Assembly (NCBI RefSeq): GCF_949628215.1
Contig: NC_134284.1
Coordinates: 7,305,850 to 7,369,849 of the forward strand
From: Phalacrocorax aristotelis
Lineage: Eukaryota; Chordata; Aves; Suliformes; Phalacrocoracidae
DNA length: 64,000 bases
Direction of reading: 5' to 3'
The translations under genes were made by a program, and so were the position numbers. How positions within the stretch are numbered: the first letter of the stretch is position 1; the number at the start of each line of letters is the position of its first letter. Positions 48,840-60,415 of the stretch are shown here, in pieces. Below the pieces are notes generated by a model, which saw nothing but the letters and a program-made list of their open reading frames with translations, was not told the origin of the DNA and did no database searches.

Positions 48840-51800
48840 TCAAAATGGATTTATTTTTAAAAGAATATCATATTCACATATTCACTCACCTCAAGAACAG
48901 GAAGTCATATGCCATAAAAAGTAATGTAAGTGCTTTTAGACACTAATAGAACATGCAATATACCTCTCAGACTGCTTTTGAAAAATCTGAATGGTGTCAA
49001 ACAATATCTTCGCCAACACTACTATCATACATTTCACATTGTGACCGAAACAGGTTTTTATTTTTAAAAAATTTAATCAAAATTAAAATAGTCACTGAAA
49101 ATTTATCAGTAAAGCATTTTGTGTTCCGATAAAAACATAAGCCATTTTTACCTCTCTTATTTTCTGTTTTGTATCAAAAGTAACTGTGAAAGACTACTTT
49201 TTGTATAAACATTAAGAAAATTATTACCTTATTCTATGTGCATGCAGGTTTTTGATAGAAAACACATTAGTATTTTCCATCCCCTTTATTTATAATTTTT
49301 ACTATTGCTAACTTTACCACATTTAGATTACGCACAATAGATCGCAACAGGTATTTAAATGCATATATATAAAAATATGTATGTATGACACACAGTCCAA
49401 GGTATGGAATCGAAAGAATTCCTGAAAGAAACAAGTTACCTTATTTTCTCTACTAAATTCACTTAGAAGGAAATATGGTAATTACCCCAGAAAACAACTG
49501 ACCCAGAAAACTCCCTTCCCCTAAGAATTGCCATTAAGAAACAAACAAACTACACCTACAGTTAACACGGAAAGGAGGGAAGAAAAAGTGACAAGATGCA
49601 GCTTCATCATTTCAAACTCAGCATCTTCTTACTGTCATCTACAAACAATCTGATAACTGAAGGCTAGAAAATAAGTCATGCCCAGTGAGCCTGTACTGTT
49701 AAAAATGTTGTGGCAGCTGAAAGTTCAGATTGGCCTAACTTGAAAAACTTTTGTTTCAAACTGATAATGTTATAGGAAATTCTTCATCTGAGAAGACAGA
49801 CTGATTATTATTTCTTGGTCACCAAAATATAAAAATTCATTTCTGTATGCTTCTGGCTGACAATCTTGGAGTAAAGTGGAATTTGAAAGTCATTTTGACG
49901 GCAGAAGAACCTAAGGAGATCCAGGCTTTGCCTTCACAGTATATTTGCCATGGGGGAAAAAAACATTTTTTCCTTCCAAAGTTCAGACAGGTTTCTTACT
50001 GTGAAGATCTATTCTTTTGGTTATACTGTAGAACCTTCTGCCTGCCCAAAGCATATGCAATAGAATTGCTGAGCATTAGAGCTACCCTGCTAATTGACAA
50101 GAATGCCAACCTCACATGCTTATCCATTGTATAAATGCAGTCCTGTCAAATCAAGGGAAAATACGCAAATTACGCTGTATGAGCCCGGTACATATGGTCA
50201 CCATAAACAAGCTAGCTTGAAACAAGTATATGAAAGCATCTGTCTCTTCTTTGACACAAACAGTAGCGGGAAAAGCATGAGTACGTACTCTGACATTATG
50301 GGTTTACTTCCTGAGTTTCAGATCTTCATGCTTTACAAAGCACTTATGCATATGAAAAAATGCCCTAAACTAGTCTCAGTTTACAATTAAATTTACTTTA
50401 TATTTGTAAGTTAGCAATATTGTTTGCTTAATATTTCCAAGGCAGATTGCATTAAGTCTTACGCAGTCAACAAGAACTGGCCTTTGAAAGGGAGGGCAGA
50501 AGCCCAGCAGGAAGGAAGAACGAGCCCACATATACAGCACAAACTGCATTGCACAGCTTGTGCAAACTACCTGCAAATGACAGCCCTCAGTACTTGCGGA
50601 CAGGACAAAACTCACAAGAGGAGCCAGAAATAGCAATGCAGTCCTCTCAGTCGTGTGTGTAGAATAGGGACAGTTTTGCCCCAGACGGATGCTACTTCAG
50701 TCTTAGTGCAGTGTCTTAAAAGTTACATCCTCAACCCTACGCTATGGTCAGAACCTAGCTCTCTGTATTTCCTCTTCAGTGCTCACAACAAGAACAGTTA
50801 TACATGTGACACGCTACATTTTACTGTAAGTATTTTCTTTTTTAATAAAGTAATTCTTCAATGGTTGGCCTTAATTCTAATCACTACCTGCAAGGCATTA
50901 GTCACAACACTCTGCTGTCTTTGTCTTGAATACGGACATTTGGTGGACTTTTCACATGTAGTGACACTATTCTCTTAAAATGTACTTCAACTGAAAAGGA
51001 GTAAGAATTTCTAAGAGGAAAGAGCTCTACTGTTTGCTTTTATTACGTCACTGCAACAAACTAATATTTCAGTTAACTGTTCTTATCACTAGAGCTATTT
51101 CTTGATAATCTTACTTGTCTGAAGTACAAGTGAGCCAAATATCTTTTAATGTTATGATTTCTCTTAGAACCCTGGCTAATATAATCTAAACTAACCCTAC
51201 TTTTTATTATCATTCTTTGCTTTCATTTTCCAAATAACTGCCAAACCAAAAATTGTTTTGGCAACTGAATACTGCTAAAAGCTTTTTAAAAGTCCAAATT
51301 ACTCATACCTAGCTAATCTCATGCTTAAAGGGTTTTAGAAAGTTGGTTTGGCCCAGTTTTTCTCACCAAATGCCTTGCAGGGTTCAGAAACTTCAGCAGT
51401 GTTGCTGAAATGTACTAAGACTAATCTTAGGGCACTTACATGATTAACAGAGAGAGACAGGCTTCCCTACAGCTTTGGCTCTGACCACTGAGATGTGCTG
51501 CTTAGATGATGTCTGATCAAATCTCAGGTGTGGTACAGTATGAATTTGGGACAAACTATTTGCTGTGTTTTTTGCTTTTTTACTTTGACGGCAAGTTTTT
51601 CAGTTTTAATCTTCTAGTATATGCTTCTGGATGGTTCTGAGAAAACATCAGGTTGGACAAAAAGTGAATTCTAGCTGCTCTGCCTTGAGTCAATCCTTTC
51701 TGAAAGATAACTCTGGAACAGTCACTTATCATACCATCAGCCTTGATCAAATACCAAGTTACCACCAATAAAGCTTTTGTCTTGTTGTTCATTAAACTTC

Positions 51801-54800
51801 TCAAAATTTATACCAGTCAACACACTGCCACAATTTTTGAAGGATTTACTTCAAGTCTCACTTCACATGGCTGCCAAGTAATGTTAGAGGACAGGCGATT
51901 AGCTATATTCTTCCTAGTAATTTAGAAGTGTTCTCTACAGTTCAAGCAGTAATGGATACTAAACAAAAGCTAAAACATTGGAAGACCCACTGAGGATGTC
52001 AGTCTTCAAGACTGGCCCCTACTTTGTAATTTTTAACATGATTTTAGTATTCAAACTGCTGCTTGTATTTATGTTAAAAATAATATACTGAGAATGCATA
52101 ACAAGCTCAATAACAAAGGAACACAACAATTTCAGTGCCTTCACCTCAAAACAAGTGAAACTAATAGGTAGGCCTGAACTCACTCTAACAAATTCTTTGT
52201 AGACAACATCTGTCAGCTTTTTCTATTTACGGTCCAATTTATGGAAAAAGTATTTCAGCCTTTCTTTGCCATTCTGCAAGCACTGGGCTGCTACGCAATA
52301 TCAGCGTAGCACGCCATGTTACACAACAGCAATTCTTTATTTACAGTGTCTTCAGGTCAAGTAAGAGGTAAAGCTGAGTTTTTCACCTTTTCCCATACTA
52401 GAAAAGACATCAGCAGTCATGGATCTGGTCTCTCTCCTGCATGCCCAGGCCTGATATGATGGACTTGCACTTCTTCCCTCTTCCAGCCAGAGGTAATGTG
52501 ACCCTTGACTCCTGCTCAGAAGTACCAACTCCAGTCAATATCCCTCAACTTTAACTTCCAGCACTCCCAGCACCAGACAGATGTCACAGGTTAAAGCCAC
52601 TGAAACAAAAGGAAACCAGGAACTATCCTATTTTCACTGCACAAGCAAGAATCTCTTCCATAAAGCACCTTCTTCTTTGGCTGGCGTGCCTGGTTTGTTA
52701 GAAAGATAAATTAGTTTTTCCTGGTAGTCAGCCAGACTACTGACTCAGCAAATCTGGAAACTTCCCAGGAAATGATTGCTTAACTGGATTACACCATGGA
52801 AACTAACAGCCCGCGTGGCTCCAAACACTAAACAGCCCTTTAGAACAATCATCCCAGCAAGGTAATCTATACTTTGACAGCTCAGAATATGATTTTCCAA
52901 GTGACAACAAACACGAAGAAACATGTGTAGATATTTAACTATATAGATGTCCAAACAAGCCAGTGACACCGACCACATCAAAAGACTTCAATTCAGTTAT
53001 GCTTTAAGCTATAAGAATATCTAAATCCAGTGCTTGCTTACTCTTTTAGTTTGAAAACAGGAGGGTTTTTTTTCATTCCAAGAAGGAAGAGGTGCCAAGC
53101 TTTTGCCCAACACGGGGCATTCTGCATGACTCTCAGTAGCTGATGCCTTGTCCCTCCTTCTTGTTCAATTTCTTCAAATTTTTGGAATATACTGAAGCTA
53201 CTCATTGTTTTATCTGTTGACCTTTGTTAAAGATATTCAAGGACACAACAAGTTTGTCTGCAGTAGCCAGAACACAAACTCATTGTGCAGAACGCTGTCG
53301 CTGCAGGAAGGAGACAGTCCTCCATACAACTGCTACTCCAAAGGTAAAATCCCTCAGCAGGATATCCCTCTGTCTGTGTTTTTACCTTGTCCAAAACCAC
53401 TGCAAAATACAGTTAAGAAAGTGAAATAAATACTGGTTCCCTGCCAGTGGGTTCAGCTGTTCTCATTACATGGGTGAGTTTTACTGTCTTCTAGCACCGC
53501 TTCTACCCCTCCCAGGCACAGAAATCAAAGAAACTTTTGGGAGATGCTGAAGGCATTAATGGGAAGCAATAAAAGCTGACTGCCTGGATGCAGGGTTGGC
53601 CTCTTGGGAACCCAGGCAAGGAACAGCCCTGCAACCCAGCCGCACAGACTGGCCTCAAAAATAAAACAGACTGCTGTTTGCCTGACTTCCTTTAAAAGGT
53701 TTCAACAGACCCACTAAAAATGTCCCAGGGATTCTGACAAAAAATTACTGAGGCCCTTCATGTTCTAGAGGAGTCAGAAAAGAAATACTTCAATTTTGAC
53801 ATTTGATCACGTTATTAAAGCATTTTTGCGGAAACACATTCAAGTCAGTAAACTTCAGTCAGAAGAGAACAGGCTACACATCCTATACTCTCCTAAATAT
53901 ATAATTTTTCAACACTGTTCACAAAGAAGTGCTAACCTTTTGCAGGCTCAACATCTAAAAAGTATTGTGACGTTAATCCTGTACCTTACACTGAGATACT
54001 AAATCAAAACCAACACAGGTATTCCTACATTTTTCAACCGTTTGCCTTAAGAAAAGAAACAAATTATCATGAGCTAGTATTTTTTTATTTACTTGGACAA
54101 CTGAGAAAAGTGATGTATATTTTAAAAAAACCAAACAGCAATTACTGTACGCATGAAGTTTGATTTCAGTGTTGAAGCATACTTGTTGAAACATGTGTTT
54201 CCTTCCTATATCGAAGTCAGAGGATAAAGCTTTAATATGTTAATGTATAATTTCTTCACAGGAAGCTACTGTCAAACGAGGTGCTAGATATATATGTAAC
54301 CACAGGAACTGCTATGTTTTTAATGCAATGCAAATGTTGACTTTCTTTTACAAATTAAACTATGTGACTGCAATTAAGTGAATTCAAGGAAATAAATCTT
54401 CAGTTAAATATACTGAAATACCACACTTAGAATGCAATCAACTGTGTTGTCTTTCAAGGCTTCTTGCGCTCATCTCTTTAAGTCAAGTGTATGATTTAAT
54501 CCTACAAGCACCACAGTCAGATAGCTATGGTCTGAAAAACACTTGAGTGTTACATGTGTAAACACACTGAAGAACTGACTTCAGTACAAGCTGTTAATAT
54601 TAAACTATCCACAGATGTACCCTGTTCCCCCACTCACACATCAATACCAGCACACAGTGGTTTGAATGCTGCGTCTGTAACCTGCCTGATTTTGTAAAGT
54701 ACCAAGAGAAGATTACTGGGTTTCAGCAGTTGTCGTGTGACTATGCTCACTTCTCAGAGTCAGGGATTTCCTAAAATCCTTCGCTGACAAAGGATTTACT

Positions 54801-55040
54801 AGTGACAGCAGGCATAACAGGGCTTATATGGAACAAAGCGTTTCTCCCTGCATCTTACAGATGCAAGTTCCTTCAAAAATATTAGGTTTAGTTTGATCTT
54901 CTATTGTATGCTTCATAATTTTAAGTATAATAATTTAAAGCAATACATTATTTTCACTTAAGTCTCTTGCACTACTGGCATGCCCACATCATAAGCCAGA
55001 CTCAGCAGCTCAGTTGTGCTTACTGCATAGAACTAATAAG

Positions 55041-55067
55041 AAAGAAAGAAAAAAAAAAAAAAAAAAA
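55041..55067. repeat. A-rich simple repeat (19-A run)
   Basis: AAAG units run into 19 consecutive adenines. It resembles a retroposon tail, but I see no recognisable retrocopy upstream, so it is listed only as low-complexity DNA. Confidence 0.8.
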
Positions 55068-57489
55068 GCATATACCATGATACAAAGGTAGCATAGTCAA
55101 GTTATAATTCCAGATAAAACCCTTCAGGGAATCTTTGTACAATTCTAGTTCACACTATCATATATGAATATTGCCTTCTTTTTTTCATTGTCTCTGTAAA
55201 AATGTGTCCCATCTGACACCGTCTCCGTACCATCCCTGCCAAATCAGGGATAACCAGCAGGCCTTTGGGCTTAACCATGGCCCCTGGTTTGAAAAAAGTT
55301 TTGGCAGTAGACAGAGGCAGCCTAGAGAAACCAGCTTGGTGAGGCTTGTCTAAGGAGAGGAAGTTTGCAGGCAGTAGGGTGTTATCAATGCAGAAAAACA
55401 AGCTCATATAATAGAAGGGAAAGCACCACTGAGTATGTTTGGGCCAGGTTAAGTGGAGATAAAAGGTTGCACTGACGGCCTCTAGTCCTCAAAATACAAA
55501 TCGCACTTCGGAATCTTGTACCGCTTCAGAAGACCCAGCAATAACACGAAGATATTTCAGAGATGCTATAGGAAAGCAAAATGCGTGCTGCAAGTTTTGG
55601 CACTTTTTCTAGTTTCAATATGTGCAAATCCTTGTGTTAGTACTTAGAAACTACAAGAACTTATCTCTGAGTGTATGTTTGCTTAGATGCACCATACACT
55701 CCTAAAGAACTACTGTCACAGAGCTCTTATACAAGTCCTCAGTATAAGCCACGGTGACTTACATGAAAAATCATAACTTGACAACTATTACCATTGTATG
55801 TCTTTCCTAAGAACAAAATACGTGATTTAACAACAACTGGCAATTACTTAAGGACAAGAAGAACCTGAAGAATCAAATACCCATAAACCCTCTACAAGAG
55901 ATCACAAACAAGTTGCATTCAAAAACATCAGCAGACATGGCACATATGACATTTCAGAACACGTGCATCTTAAGCTGTTCACCATTTTATCTTCTACCTA
56001 TCTTTCTAGACATTTGGAAAATATTAGGTGAAAAATTGATGCAATACTTAACACTTTCCTAAATACACGTATTTTAACTTAAAATAACTGGCTTGACCAT
56101 CTTCTAGATCTCACCTAGCTGTGATGAACTTCTGAAGCAATCGTATTTGGGCAAATTATGCCAGAAAAGTTCAAATGTAGTTTGAATTAGTCACAAGAAA
56201 TTCTGTCCTATAGTATTTAGTGCACAGCAACTACTACAGTAACTGCTATTATTTTATGGCACAGCAGTGTATGAGGTAAGCCATTCCAAATTTACTTTCT
56301 GTGTCCTACAATACTTAATTCAGGGCTCAGTTGGACGTTGAATGTCATAGACATGCACTTCTCTCAGAAAAAAGGGAACTACATTTTTAAAAGTTTTTGT
56401 TTACTTGTTTTTTACCTTTAATATGTTTTAATATTTTAAATAATTGTACAAAAGCAAGAAAATAAAAAAATTATACCTAAAAGATTGTGGAATTAACTTA
56501 AAATTCCTATTTAAATATTTAGCTTTCATTGAGTTCTTGATTCTCAGTTCTGTTCAGTGCATGACCCTAGACTGACCTGGTGAATCTGGCACTAAATCAA
56601 TGCAAACACTACTTAGGATTAGTTCACAGCCTGTATTTTACAGTTTTATTGTTTTTAAATAACATCTAGACTTTGGAACTCAAAAAATTTACAGCAGCGC
56701 TCCCCAAAATAGCTTAGGGATTTTTATTAAACAGAACAGCACAATGAAAATAAGTTCCTGTAAGACAAGGGGGAATGTGCAGTGTACATCATTGGAGCAT
56801 GGCAGGATAACTTGGGGGTGACAAGAATAGAATGTAACTATGAGTGGTATTGATTCTTGAGTGTCTTTCTTCGAGAGGAAATATTAATTTTGCCTCTGAG
56901 GATGTTCGGTCTAATGAACTCTACTCTAGCCATTAGAAAAGGACTCCTACTAATTACAACTGGCTTAAGGCATGAAGCTGCTCTCAGCTGTAAGACCCTG
57001 GTTCTTCTTTAACCCTTCCCTCCAGGGCTTTTTTCCAGTCCAGTTTGCTGGGGAGGCATATGAGGCTCTATGGACTGGGAAACTGGAACTGGGAAAAGGA
57101 GATGTGTCTTCTGTCTGAGTGTGGAAAAGGAAGTGGGAATTTTTGAGTCATGGGAAATGAGGACTCCTTATTTCAGTGGAGAAACGAACAGCTGTATTAA
57201 GAGCTGGGTACAAGGGAAAGAAGATAAAATGGCCACCTACAATTCAAGACAATTCCCTCCCAGTGACTCTACTGTCCTAGTTCTGCAAAATAATTCTACA
57301 TATAGCTAAGAAGCTTCAAGCCAGCTCTGCTTATTACAAATCTACAGAGGCAGGCGACACCTGCTACTTTGTGTTCTGTCAGTGATAGGTAAATAGTCTT
57401 TTTAAAATAAAATGAAGTAAATTATTTAGTAAAAAATAACTCCTGACTCTCCCTCAAAAAGCAAGGATAATATGTAAGTAGCTCTGTAA

Positions 57490-58880
57490 TATTCTATCAA
57501 AGGTCTTGAGAGGTTCCTGCTGACTGGAAGCTAGCCAATGTTATTCTAATCTACAAAAAAGGTGTGAGGGAAGACCCAGCAAACTACAGACCTGTTAGGC
57601 TAACCTGTTTCTGGAAATATTATGGAAAAGATGATACTGCATACTACTGAAAGGCAAATAAAGAATCAGGCAGAGGAAACATTGGTTCAGAAAGTCCTGT
57701 TTAACTACTTTGATATCTTTCTATGATAAGGTTGCCTGCCTAGTGGATGAAGGGAAGGCCAAGGGTGTAGTTTTTCTGGATTTCAGTAAGGCTTTTGATA
57801 CTGTCCCTTACAGCATCCTTCTGGACAAGCTGTCCAACTGGGGGATGAGCGGTTTACGGTGCGCTGGGTGAAGAACTGGCTGAACAGCAGGGCTCAAAGT
57901 GTTGGAGTGAATAAAGCTACGCCTGGCTGGTGACTGGTTACCAGCGATGTTCCTCAGGGTTCAATTCTAGGGCCAGTCTTTATCAATGATCCAGATGTAG
58001 GAGTTGAATACACCATTAGCAAGTTTGCTGATGACACCTAACTGGCAGGTGCTGTTGACTGTATTGAGAGAAAAGATGTCTTGCAGAGGGAACTAGATAG
58101 AGTGGATCATTGGGCTATGATTAATAGAATGAAATTTAACAAGTTGAAGTGCTGGATTCTGCACCTGGGAGGGAGTAACACTGGGCACAAGTACAAATTG
58201 GGAGGGGGTGGCTGGAGGGCCGCCCTGCAGAAAGGGATCTGGGGGAGCCGGCTGGCAGCAGGCTCAGCAGCAGTGAGCAGTGTGCCCTGGCGCCCAGAGG
58301 GCAAACCGCGTCCTGGGGTGCATCCCACACAGCACAGCCAGCCCGTCAAAAGAGGCGATTAACCTGCTGTAGTCAGCGTCGGCGCAGCCTCACCTTGAGT
58401 GCTGTCTGCAGTCCTGGGCCCCACGATTTAGAGGTAGGTGAAGGTCGCTGAATGTGTCCAGAGGAGGGCAACAGAGCTGGTGAAAGGGCTGGAAGGCGTG
58501 GCCTATGCGGAGTGGCTAAGGACTTTGGGCTGGTCTAGTTCGGTGACCTCATTGCTCTCTACAGCTTCCTGAGGAGGGGAAGGGGAGGAGGAGGTGCTGG
58601 TCTCTTCTCCCTGGGATCCAGTGATAAGATGCACGGGAATGGTTCAAAGCTCTGCCAGGGGAAGTTTAGACTGGACTTGAAGAAGCATTTCTTTACTGAG
58701 ACAGTGGTCAAACACTGGAACAGGCTTCCTAGAGAGGTGGTAAATGTCTCACGCCTGTCAGCGTTCAAGAGGCATTTGGACAATGCCCTTAACATACTTG
58801 AACTTGGTCAGCCCTGAATTGGTCAGGCAGTTGGACTAGAGATCACTGTAGGTCCCTTCTAACTGTAATAGTCCATTGTA
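57490..58880 (+). mobile_element. Decayed CR1 LINE (ORF2 RT region to 3' end)
   Basis: Translating piecewise on the plus strand gives DWKLANVILIYKKG, EDPANYRPV and VVFLDFSKAFDTVPYSILLD, which are reverse transcriptase motifs of CR1. These are followed by FADDT, then [20 protein letters not shown] near the end. The 3' tail ACTGTAGGTCCCTTCTAACT is also CR1-like. Stops and frameshifts, including a stop straight after FADDT, show that it is dead. The element is 5'-truncated. Its tail differs from the copy at 24338, so it belongs to a different CR1 subfamily. Confidence 0.93.
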
Positions 58881-60329
58881 TTCCACTTACCTGTGCCCTG
58901 TAAGACACAGCATTCCTATTTTAAATGCAAAGCTCATCTAGGCATTTTCTGAGAAATCATTGCCAATGTGTCTAAAAAATTACCTTAACACATCAGTGTT
59001 CATCGCTTCTAGGAGAATGAATAAAATTTACCAAAATAATGGAAACATATATAAAATTAAACAGAAATAAAATGCTGTTGTGCTGCATAAACGTATTTTA
59101 AATTAAAAACACAGACGGTTAACATACTTTTTCTTTTTACAAAAGAAACACAATTTTGTTTTTCCTCCAAATACCTTTATCTTTTTTCATTACTACTTTT
59201 AATTACTATTAATTTAGGGTCATCCATCACCTGGGAAATCTGGACTGCTGGATTTATCATTTTTCAGGTAGCACATACTTAGAATAAAATTATCTTGGAC
59301 ACTACAAAAATCTTATTCTATATTTGGCTGTTTGTGTTTTTTTATGGGTAATTCTGTGGAGTTGTACTTCTGGGGCACACTATGAAATTTTGTCACACTA
59401 CAATCAGAATATATGCGTACTAAGAAGAAATTAAGTTCTTTCTTTCAGAGAGATAGATGTCTGGCCACGATAATCTTCACTTCAGCATAAGAAATATTCC
59501 TTAGATTAACTATGTAGTATTTCTAAAAAGGAAAACATTTGCAAAGCCTCCTGTTCTCTGGCTGCATCTCAAATACATGTTGCAAGGGGAAGATGCCAAG
59601 ATTTCATAGTTTCAAAACCTTCTGAAACTTTAAACATGAAACAAACTTCTTTGGGAAATCTATATTGAAAGCCAAAGAGGACAACCTTTGACATGAAGTA
59701 CCCATTTAAAAAAAATAATTGTTTTCTCATTAACATAGACTTGATACTCTTTTTATATATAGCTGTAATTTAAGTTGTACAGGGTTCATGTTTATTTACA
59801 CAGAAATACAGAGTCCAGACTTTTTTTTAGTGCAGTGATATTCTGAAAAAAGCTACTACACTGCATTATGGTATTAGAAGTTTATTGCTGGTGAGCACTT
59901 AAAGGTTGGGTTTGCTTAGCTTAAAATAAAATGTTTATTTTCTGTGCTACTCCAGCAAATTTCCAATGTTCTGAAAGTGAAGTTAAAATGTTCCTCCCAT
60001 GTGTTGCTACCAGTTACAAAGGGCTACAGCACAACCAATGACTTCTATTACACCTAAGAAATGAAAATGCCACTTTTGTATCAAAATATTTTAATGTTTG
60101 CTAATTTTACTGTTTAAAAGAAGAATTATGACCGTCACTTTGGAATCCAGATTTCACAGTTTTGCACTGGATATAATCTTTCTGAAAGAAAAAGAAATAT
60201 TATTGAGTTCTAAAGGTCATAAAATACTAATCTGACTGAATTCCTGCATTTCTTCTAATTGACATTGATAATCATAAAAGAAGATGTTCCTGATAGTGTG
60301 ATAGGAAGTAGACCAAATTCAGTACATAC

Positions 60330-60353
60330 CTCATAGCCAGGGCTGACAGGAGA
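60330..60353 (-). CDS. PRKD1: PRKD1 24-nt microexon (alternative, 8 residues)
   Basis: On the minus strand a long pyrimidine tract (60356-60397, rich in TTCTTCTTTC) and the acceptor TGTCTCAG precede 24 nt ending at a strong donor, GAG|GTATGT. Read in the frame set by exon 4 (ends phase 0) and exon 5 (starts phase 0), it encodes SPVSPGYE without a stop. It would be inserted between the TLL end of exon 4 and the QKTPSE start of exon 5, in the linker between the two C1 domains. From memory, PKD1 proteins with a SPVSPGFE insert at this point exist in mammals, and such an insert could partly explain why mouse numbering runs ahead of human. It adds two Ser-Pro sites. Its use is probably tissue-dependent. 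Confidence 0.88.
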
Positions 60354-60355
60354 CT

Positions 60356-60397
60356 GAGACAGGAGGTTGGAAAGAAGAAACAACAGAAAGAAGAAAT
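60356..60397 (-). promoter_or_regulatory. PRKD1: PTB-like pyrimidine tract upstream of microexon
   Basis: The pre-mRNA reads as alternating TTTCTTCTTTCTGTTG and TTTCTTCTTTCC before the acceptor. UUCUU and CUUUCU are classic PTBP1 sites. Microexons behind such tracts are often silenced by PTBP1 and included in neurons or muscle. Binding is inferred from motif content only. Confidence 0.5.
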
Positions 60398-60415
60398 GGG
60401 GTGGGTGTGGGGGGG
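60398..60415 (+). other. G-rich tract (C-rich in PRKD1 pre-mRNA)
   Basis: The plus strand reads GGGGTGGGTGTGGGGGGG, able to form a quadruplex in the template strand. In the PRKD1 pre-mRNA it is a C-rich element 45-62 nt upstream of the microexon and could bind poly(C)-binding proteins. Confidence 0.5.

Noticed and set aside
55150..55407. 85-residue minus-strand frame next to a poly-A run, possible retrocopy
   Set aside because: Coding-like in feel (KPKGLLVIPDLAGMVRRR), but I could not match it to a gene, and the A-run is on the wrong side and strand for its tail. A database search would settle it.
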